64,000 nucleotides of DNA. Source: Nemophila menziesii (lineage: Eukaryota > Streptophyta > Magnoliopsida > Boraginales > Hydrophyllaceae). The position numbers and the translations under genes are program-made. Below the pieces are notes generated by a model. The model made no database searches. It saw only the letters and a program-made list of their open reading frames with translations, and was not told where the DNA came from. The stretch is from assembly GCA_029959085.1 (NCBI GenBank), contig JARWIR010000010.1:16761001-16825000 (forward strand). Direction: 5' to 3'. Positions within the stretch are counted from its first letter, which is position 1. Each line of letters opens with the position of its first letter. Below, in pieces: positions 56,681 through 64,000 of the stretch.

Positions 56681-56810
56681 ATTTAGCAGGCCTCCACTAG
56701 ACAAAAATAACAAAAGAAATTTCTAAACCTCTTTTTTTTTTTTTTTTACAAAAAGAATAAAAAAAATTTCATTCAAAATATTCAATTAGGTAACATGCTC
56801 TGATACCAAT

Positions 56811-57259
56811 TGTTACCCTAGAATGTAAACAAGAAGGTTTATTAGACAAACCTTATACGCAACGGATTGAAATGAAAAGTCCTGAATTTTAGCCTTCTTG
56901 TAATCGATTGAATTGGAATGAATCGCTTCTGCTTCTGGTCGTAAGTTTAATTACTAGAACTAAACCTTTTGTTTTCACCACCTAAATGTCTCAGAATTAT
57001 CTATTGTGTGTTATTGATTTTGAGAGAAAATATTTGTACGCTTGAATTGTGTCGTCTGTGTTGTTGTGATTTTCTGAGAAAGAGAGGCTCTATTTATAGA
57101 GCTGGAGAGTTGGTTTATTGCCTGTAAATAAACCACTCTTCCACTTTCTCCACCTCCTCCACCATCTAAGTGGGAAGTTATCTTTGATAACTTCCCAGTA
57201 CGCTTATGTCTTTCCCATCATGGGTGACATTGGATAAAAATAATTTTTTATCTCTTTCA
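56811..57259 (-). repeat. C5 5' LTR
   Basis: It is 449 bases. The primer site follows in the element's sense (ttggtatcagagc). It is bounded on the plus side by the aataa duplication at 57260-57264. Confidence 0.92.
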
Positions 57260-57264
57260 AATAA

Positions 57265-58354
57265 TATAAAGACAGAAAAGTAAATAAGAAGAGACGATAG
57301 TATAAGAGTTTAGCTCGAGATATAGCAAGTAATCTCCACTAGTCTTGTTTATTTTAATAATGTAAGGGAGAATTATGTAGAATTGCAATAACCAGGATTC
57401 TAAATTCCTCCTAACCCCCTTCCGGGTGGATTTACGTGGCAACCTCACAATTACCAGGGGACTTAACTAAGGTGCTCCTACGCCACTATGTTCTTAGATG
57501 AGACTGGCCTGCAATAATGATCGGTGGTCAAATCCAATCCAATCCTAATAGCTATTTAGTTAGGCAAGTCCGTCGAGATCACTACCATGCACTAGACGTT
57601 TATGTGGTGTTTTAATAATTAGACACCCCTTCCGGGTGACCATCTAACTACTATTAAGGTAATCCTATACGTTTCGCACCACAAGGAAAACAGCCAATAA
57701 ATCAAAGCACATAAAATAGAGAATAAAACACTAATTTATTTAAATATTATAATTCGAATCAAAATAGATGTAAAAAAAGTGTAGGGTTCATACCCATATG
57801 CTAAATCTCAAACTAAAATAAATTTAGTTCATACTAGAGAAAGAAAAGAAAACAATTACAAATTTAAAGGCTTGCGAAGACATAATCTGAGGCCCAGCTC
57901 ATTTCACACTTCTCTTCTCTTGTTGTAAGCTTCCTCTTGGCTTAAGGATTGGCCGATGATGTGTTTCTACTATATAGAGGGTGTATTTATATGGTTTTCC
58001 TAAACCTAGGTCGGATTCTTGGAGTAGAGGGCAAGTAATTGGACTCTTTTCCAAATCAAATTCGTTTTCCTACAATATAGAAAAGGTAAAAACTGTTGCT
58101 GTTTTGTTTTGGGCATAACACCTTCGTTTTTACTCCGATTTCCGTCCACTTTATATCGAAACGACGACCGACGAAGTCGAAGAGATTTACAATTTTGCTT
58201 CAGATCGTTCTTCCGAATTCCCAGATGCTTTTGAGTTATGATCGCTTTAGTGGGCGTAACTGCTGAAATTTAGATTTACTTGGCAAATTTTCCTTTCCTA
58301 TTTAATATTTATTTCATTTTATCTCCAATTTCGATCATTATCTTCTTTTCCTTT
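57265..58354 (-). repeat. Inverted gypsy LTR, right of C5
   Basis: It contains reverse-complement matches to the 5' LTR of the first gypsy element: ccttccgggtgaccatctaa versus ttagatggtctccttgacag at 1754, and a minus-strand TATA region around 57985 (tgtatttatatgg). With 49657-49759 it forms one LTR interrupted by C5. The boundary on the right is uncertain. Confidence 0.55.
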
Positions 58355-58635
58355 GATCTAAAACCTCTGAAGGTTATCATGGCCGATATGAGAAACCTTG
58401 GTTAAATTTCTTAGAAAGGTTATCGATTATGAAATTTTTCCATCAACATGGAACTTTGACCTACAACCTATGAATGTTAACACGCTTGATCGCTCTCTCA
58501 TAAAGGTTACCAAGTGTGAAAGTATTCCATCAACATGGAACTTTGAAATAAAACCTATGAAGGCTTACATAGTTGATCCAAGAAACCTCGGTTCAGTCTC
58601 TCAGAAAGGTTATCAAATATAAAATTATTCCATGA
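58355..58635. repeat. Tandem repeat of about 88-100 bp
   Basis: The string ttccatcaacatggaacttt recurs at about 58438 and 58525, and attattcca at 58622. Each is preceded by agaaaggttatc or a close variant and followed by aacctatgaa. This makes about three degraded units. It sits between the inverted LTR and a forward LTR. It may be a U3 repeat. Confidence 0.6.
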
Positions 58636-60083
58636 TGTATCTCTTTTTGTGATGGATTAATCCACTCTTGATACATTATTTTGGGAGTTTATTGGGCCTA
58701 AGTGAGTGATTTTCCCTTAATATTATCTATATTGTACTTTTGCCTCTAATTTTGGTCATATTACTATTTGTAGAGATTTTATGCCTTAATTGTGTCTTAA
58801 GTGTGTAGATTTTAGGTACATGGTTGACACAAGGTTAAAAGATCAAGAGAAGAATTAAAAAAGTCAAGATAAACCCAAGCCAAGGCGTAATCTGAGCCAA
58901 GATTCACATTGGGAATTCAGAGCATTTTCTAGAGATATCTTTACGATATATTGTTTAAGACACCACAGATTATTGGTAAGAGCTTTGGAACTGGTTTTTT
59001 TGATTTAAAAGGGGCTTAAAGCCAGGGTCGCTCGAGAGGTGAAAGAAGTCATTTCGGAGTTGAGATGTAGAAGTTATTCCATTTTATTCCACAGTGACTC
59101 AAACTTGTCCAACTTTAGCTAAACACGGGTTGGACCGGTCTAAACCTAATTAAGTGAGCTTAAGGGGGCTCAAGTTTTTTTTATATAAGTCTTTTAGAAA
59201 CTCCCTTTTCATTATCTATCAAATACAACTCATAACCATCATTATTCTATATTAAGGGGAGTAAGAGCCGAAGAGAAGGAGAGAAGAAAAAAGCAGGGTT
59301 TGTCGATAAACCAACGATTCTTCCTCAAAAATTCATCGAATCATCTCTTCCTTAAGAGTAACAATCATTTATTATTTCTTTTAATTATGATTCTTCCAAT
59401 ATTATCTATTATTTTTTCTTAACTAAACCCTCATTGCTTGAGGTTGCTTATGTAAGAAATTATGCTAAGTTGGTTAATTGCTTTATTGACTCTGGGAAAT
59501 GTTTAACTTAGTTTGATGTTTATTTAATTTCGTTTACTATATGATTGTTTTAATACTACCTATATTCTGGCCATATAGTGGGTAGTTTAGGTAATCAAAT
59601 TTGGCACCACTATGAGTTTTAATTGCAGACATAGCATATAGGCGTCTAGTATGCAGTAGTGAACCGAGAGGTCTTGCCTAGCTAGATAGTCAATAGATTT
59701 AGAACTTAAATCATCCAAAGACATTTTAGGGTCATTCGGGAAGGGCCTCTAGTGAAGGAGGGTTGCCTTCTAACCTAGCAACAGATGTTAGAAGGATTGG
59801 TGAATCTCGGCTAATGCGAATTACCAACTCAACTTAATCGATAAAACAATTAACTTAGAGGTATGGGACTAGTAGCAATTCTTCAAACAACTTTCTCATC
59901 TTTAAGTTCATCTTTTATTTGCTTAGCTCTTTACTTTCATTATTAGTTTAAATATTGTTACTTATATACTTTAGTTCTTAACAATTGAAAACCAAATAAA
60001 TATTTTCTTGTTTAAGCTTACGATTAACTTATTCATATTTCAAAGTCTACATATTTACACTACTCAAAGCATAATTATCTACA
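58636..60083 (+). repeat. Forward gypsy LTR of a second Athila-like element
   Basis: Its landmarks match 10342-12119: gatacattattttggga near 58669 versus gagacatcattttagg at 10382, a TATA-like tttatataag near 59190, and a U5 region. A primer-site-like block (gagccgcccacctagatatgg, 60089-60109) follows. Both boundaries are approximate. Confidence 0.5.
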
Positions 60084-60153
60084 TTTATGGAGCCGCCCAC
60101 CTAGATATGGTTCGAGCTATCTAGAAGTTAATGTAGATATGCAACGCCTACAT

Positions 60154-60685
60154 TTTTTTGGTCAAATACATAAAAAAGATTACCTACTAGGCTTAGAAAA
60201 AAACAACTTACTAATACTACTATAGAACTCAATTACCGAATCGCAAGGACAACTAGAAATGTCGATGTTAAGTCTTACACACTTGGCCAGTCTGTCAGCT
60301 ACACCATTAAACTCCTTTTTCACATGAATCACTTTCCAATTTGGAAATCGTCCTATCCACCTCCAGGCTTCAGAAACCATTGGGCAGATCCTCCAATCGA
60401 TCCCCTTACGATGATTAATACCTTGAACCACTTCAAGGTTGTCAGAGTAGAAATAACTACTCTGAATACCGAGATCTGCTGCAGATCTCATGGCAAGGTG
60501 AATAGCCCACGCTTCTCCCTCCACACTAATATTAATTGTTGCTCTCTTAGTGATCTTATGTATAATTTTGCCCTCCTTATTTAATGCTACAGATACTATA
60601 CTAGATGGATCCCAAATGTTTATAAATGAAGAATCATTTAGCCAAATATTCTCGGTTTCATCCAGTAGGATCAGATTTTCTTCTT
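60154..60685 (-). mobile_element. 5'-truncated LINE with RNase H domain
   Basis: A minus-strand RNase H-like domain is open from 60524 to 60180: VEGEAWAIHLAMRSAADLG, YFYSDNLEVVQGINHRKG, FNGVADRLAKCV. The frame extends upstream with WDPSSIVSVALNKEGK. A T-run at 60153-60159 is the inverted poly-A tail (tttgaccaaaaaaa in its own sense), like the LINE at 15743. A short possible duplication cctacat lies at 60147-60153 and 60686-60692; it is too short to be certain. Confidence 0.7.
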
Positions 60686-60739
60686 CCTACATTACTCAAG
60701 GTGTTACAAGGAAACAAATGCACTACTTTATGTTTTAAT

Positions 60740-62760
60740 TTTTCTTAACCATAGGTGAAAGTGAGTGGCTAGATGAACAACCATTTTAAGAGAATCCTTG
60801 ATCATGATGCACTTAAAGCAAGGTTTTTGGATTGTTTCTATCCATAAATTTTGAGGAAGAAAGACCAAGTTGAACTTGAAAATTTTAAAGAAGAAGTTGA
60901 TGAGAGCTTAGGGGGAAACATGGACTAGATTTCAATGATAGTTGGCAAGGTGCCCTCTTCATGGGTACACTCCTCTGATGCAGATCTCTATTTTTTATAA
61001 GGGTCTTGACCAAAGTGAAAGGTTACAAGTTGATAATCTCGGTGGTGGTGATTTTGTGTCAATGGATCCTACTAAGGCCGCACAAGCAATGGAGAAACTT
61101 ACTGACATTAAAAAAGTTGGCCAGTCTTGCTAACGCAAAGAGGTGTTTTAAATTTTATTAGTGAGACCGTGATAGATGCCAAGTTTTCTACATTGGAGGA
61201 TTAATTTAAACAGTTTGATATGGATGTGAAAGAAGGATTCCATATTAATTTAAATATTCTAATTGTGTCGCTAATGATAATGGTTGGGAGGATTGTCTAA
61301 GCAACCTAGAATCCGTGGTGTTCATATCCAATCGAGGTAACCACAATGTTGTTGGTCATGGCTATTGTAACCTAACCGTAATCATCCCAGATTCCAATGA
61401 TCAAATCCTAATGGGGCGAAAAATCAAGGAAATTATCAACAACGCCCCCAAGGACAAAATTTTCAACCAAGACCTCAAAATCAATTCCAAGGAGGCCAAA
61501 AGCCCGTTCAAGATTCTTATTTTGAGAGTCATTACTCAAAAAGCACTTCCCGAATATCCACAATAAAGTACCTCACATTCTCTTACTTGATGACTCAAGG
61601 GTATTTGAATTCCAATCAAGAGGCATGGAAGTCCAACAATAAGAGAATAAATGAACATTCACCGGCATTAAAAATGCTTGAAAATCAGGTATCTCAAATT
61701 TCTAACCCTATGAATATGAGGCCATAACTACCTAACAATATTGAGAACCCGCGGAAGAATGAAGAGTATAACACAATTGTGCTAAGAAGTGGGAAGCAAT
61801 TACCCTCATCTTGTACAATGGTGAAAGAGAAAGAGTAAACCTCCGAGATGAAAGAGGTAGAGGAAGACATATAAGAGGTTGTTAACGAAGTGAATGACCC
61901 GGTGATCATGAAAGAAATTGTTGAAAAGATGTTCATAGCTAATAAGAAGAAAGAAGAAGTTGTTAGTGAGAATCGACCTCCTGCACGTTTTCCTATACAT
62001 GTCCAAGATAGGAAACATGACAAAGAGTACAAGAAGTTCATGAACATGGTGAAGAGATTACAAATTAATTATCCATTTGTGAAGCCATCCAAGGTATTCC
62101 AAAGTATTTGATTTTTATGAAGGAATTTATCTCCAACAAACACAAATATTTTGACGGGGAGATGGTTGGTTTGCTGGATGAATGTCATGCTATTTGTCAA
62201 AACAAGTTGCCTCCAAAGTTGAAAGATCCCACGAGTTTCAATATTCCTATATCCATTGGTAAAGAGTGGACCATGAGAGCTTTATGTTATTTGGGTACGC
62301 GTATTAGTCTCATGCTAAATCATTATTCGAGAAGTTAAGGATTGGGCACACGAGTCCTACTACAATGGTTTTACAAATGGAGGATAGGACGTTTTCCCAT
62401 CCTGAATAAAAGTTAGAGGACATACTCGTTAAGGCAGGTAACTTTATAATTTGTTGTGCTTTTCTTATTATTTCCTACGACGCAGATAAGAATTGGCCAA
62501 TCATTTTGGTAAACCATTCTTTGCCACATGGCGTACTTTGATTGATGTAGAGAATGGATAATTGATCATGAGAGTGCAAGACAATGATGAGAAGTGTAGT
62601 GTATTAAAGGGGATGAAGTTCCCTGATCCTCTAGAAGATTGTTTCCGCTTGGACACATTAAATCAGGTAGAAAAATCCAATCAAGGTTTTGGAAACCTAT
62701 GGGTTGGAGGAGAAAGAGCTGAGAATGAAATTACCATTCAAAGCTCTTCATAACCTTAAA
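60740..62760 (+). pseudogene. Second gypsy element: gag and protease remnants
   Basis: The gag domain reads LARCPLHGYTPLMQISIFYKGLDQSERLQ near 60948. A degraded knuckle (VANDNGWEDCLSN, 61265) and a Q/N-rich linker follow. RSGKQLPSS (61789) and the block RPPARFPIHVQDRKHDKEYK near 61975 come next. The protease-like part has LCYLGTRISLML (62281), where the first gypsy element has LCDLGVSINLMP: the catalytic Asp is replaced by Tyr. MRVQDNDEKCSVLKGMKFP near 62565 matches MRIQDDEVKFNVFRAMKFP near 4278. Many stops and frame changes occur. Reverse transcriptase and integrase do not follow. Confidence 0.8.
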
Positions 62761-63376
62761 AGGGGTCGTAGAGAGCCAAGAAGAGCGTTAAAAAGGTTCC
62801 CAGGGAACCTAAAAGAAAGTGGAAAGAGATTGAAAAATCCAGATCCCCCAAAACATCCCAAAAGCGCAAGATTTTTTTGAGTGGCCCATGCGAGGTCACA
62901 AGAGTTGTTTTTGAATGGTTAGTTGAAGTGTAGACTAAGAAGGGATGCAAACCTCGCTTGGTAGAAGTTAATCGCCTTACCCACTGTTGGGGAGGCTATG
63001 TGAGAACAATTGACCTAGAGGTAACACGTTGAACTTCAATGACGTTAAACAAAAGTGATTCTTGGGAGACAATCCATGTTTGTAATGTTTTAGCAGTTCT
63101 ATTTTATGTCTTTAGTGTTTATTAGTTTGTTTTATTTATGTATATTACGTAATGATAAGGGTATGGAGTGTTTTTTAATATGAAGGTGAGTAACCGATTG
63201 AGTTTAGGGTTAAGAAATTTGGGAATATTTGAGCTCAACAGCAGGTCTCTGTGGTGCACCGCACCCTACCTACGGTGCATCACGAGGCGCCAGACTGTCA
63301 CAACGATAGACCCACGCTTAAATAGGTCAGAAAGAACTGATAATTTTGTGGTTCACCGCACCTTAACTGCGGTGCA
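62761..63376 (+). other. Second gypsy element: 3' region joined directly to gag-protease
   Basis: A Lys/Arg-rich broken frame (KRGRREPRRALKRFPGN) is followed by the spacer block gacgttaaacaaaag (63041), which lies after integrase in the first element (7517). About 3 kb of pol is absent. At 63252-63376 gtgcaccgcacc and tgcggtgcac form GC-rich inverted repeats, in the place where the first element has its G-box/CCGG repeats. A tgagtttagggt variant of the polypurine-like motif lies at 63199. Confidence 0.6.
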
Positions 63377-64000
63377 CACTACTGGATTCGCGTGATTTCG
63401 CGACGACACAGGTCGTCGCTAAACTCTCACATTAAATCGCTAATTTGTCGTCTCTATCCCTTCGTCGCTATTTGGCCCATTAGCGACGAATAATTGTGAT
63501 TTCGTCCCTAATCACTCAGACTTTTAACCACGAGGCCTAGCATTGGGAATTCAACGACTTAGCGACGAGACATTAGCGACGAAAGGTCGTCGCGAATTTA
63601 TGAATTAGTTTTTCTTTATTTTTAACCGCTAATTTATTAAATGAATTTTCTTTTCTTTTTTTAAATAATTTAACCACGAAATAATAGCGACAGACTCGTC
63701 GTCACAATTATTTTTTATATTTTTTATTTTTTTTTAATATTGCCGTAAATCATTATTTAATATTTTAATTTATGTGTTAGCGACGACCCAGTTGTCGTCG
63801 CTATTCATATATATTATTTTTTTATTTTTTGTTTTTTTTATTTAAATTTTAGATTTTTTTATTTAAATTTTAGTTTTTATCATTATTTTTAAATATAATG
63901 CAAAATTACAAATAAATAAAAATCCAAAAATAAAATACGATAATTCGATGGAAATATTAAACGTGAAGTCAAAGTCAAACGTAGTCAGAGTCAAAATCAA
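63377..64000 (+). mobile_element. CACTA transposon, left end (continues beyond window)
   Basis: It begins CACTACTGGATTCGCG at 63377, inside the second gypsy 3' region. It carries many agcgacga/tcgtcgct subterminal motifs in both orientations (for example 63411, 63481, 63552, 63565, 63581, 63685, 63779, 63796). These are diagnostic of En/Spm-type ends. No transposase lies within the window; 63600-63960 is AT-rich and non-coding. Confidence 0.75.

Larger units (their letters stand above)
49760..57259 (-). mobile_element. Copia element C5, decayed gag-pol with intact extra ORF
   Basis: A minus-strand relative of C3. 5' LTR 56811-57259 and 3' LTR 49760-50208 (449 bases each; I count about five differences). 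LTRs start TGAAAGAGAT and end GGGTAACA. Target duplication aataa at 49755-49759 and 57260-57264. Primer site tggtatcagagc on the minus strand at 56797-56808. Layout matches C3: leader, 191-codon ORF, gag-pol, about 1.1 kb non-coding, LTR. LTRs are unlike those of C3, while parts of pol and the 3' block are nearly the same. Confidence 0.93.

Noticed and set aside
1..64000. Endogenous pararetrovirus or other integrated virus
   Set aside because: All reverse transcriptases have LTRs and copia or gypsy domain order. No movement protein, coat protein or LTR-less viral genome layout was seen.

Overview
This is nuclear DNA of a flowering plant, almost certainly a eudicot. It is AT-rich, carries intron-containing plant genes (an RRC1/SR140-type splicing factor, a flotillin-like gene, a NAC fragment and an ANTH-domain clathrin-assembly gene), and is packed with nested plant-type transposable elements. 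I could not name the species. No tRNA, rRNA or CRISPR locus is seen.

Layout. 1-12119: an old Athila-like Ty3/gypsy element on the + strand, with its 5' LTR cut by the window edge, decayed gag-pol, a 3' region with a G-box tandem repeat, a TATA box and a small coiled-coil ORF, then a second LTR. 12120-16132: debris, comprising an inverted gypsy fragment, a non-autonomous CACTA-like element and a 5'-truncated LINE with a perfect 13-bp target duplication. 17191-38844: an RRC1-like pseudogene whose exons are scattered by three copia elements (C1 in an intron; C2 and C3 in exons) and a hAT-type MITE in an exon. 38845-41480: intergenic sequence with a decayed LINE. 41480-47729: a flotillin-like pseudogene split by an intact copia element, C4. 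47783-49486: an antisense NAC fragment and a truncated ANTH gene. 49657-58355: an inverted gypsy LTR split by copia element C5. 58355-63376: a second gypsy element lacking reverse transcriptase and integrase, with a nested LINE. 63377-64000: the start of a CACTA transposon that runs off the window.

The five copia elements all have recognisable LTR pairs, a primer-binding site matching initiator tRNA-Met, and 5-bp target duplications: ttaat, gttac, ggtac, tactc and aataa. In the RRC1 and flotillin cases the host reading frame rejoins exactly across the insertion, which confirms the boundaries independently. C2 and C4 LTR pairs look identical by eye, so those insertions are very young. The host genes carry other lesions too, so young elements sit in genes that are now dead.

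The most interesting signal is in C3 and C5, two related copia elements on the - strand. Both carry an extra 191-codon ORF between the 5' LTR and gag. It is open and gap-free in both copies (138 of 191 residues identical by my count), has a basic N-terminus and a conserved CNCG motif, and matches no family I recognise. In C5 gag-pol is wrecked, yet this ORF, the LTRs, the primer site and a ~1.1 kb 3' non-coding block remain in good shape. That pattern fits an element mobilised in trans. A second candidate system is the internal promoter-like module (three G-boxes on a ~108-bp repeat, a TATA box, a long leader and a small ORF) in the 3' part of the Athila-like element.
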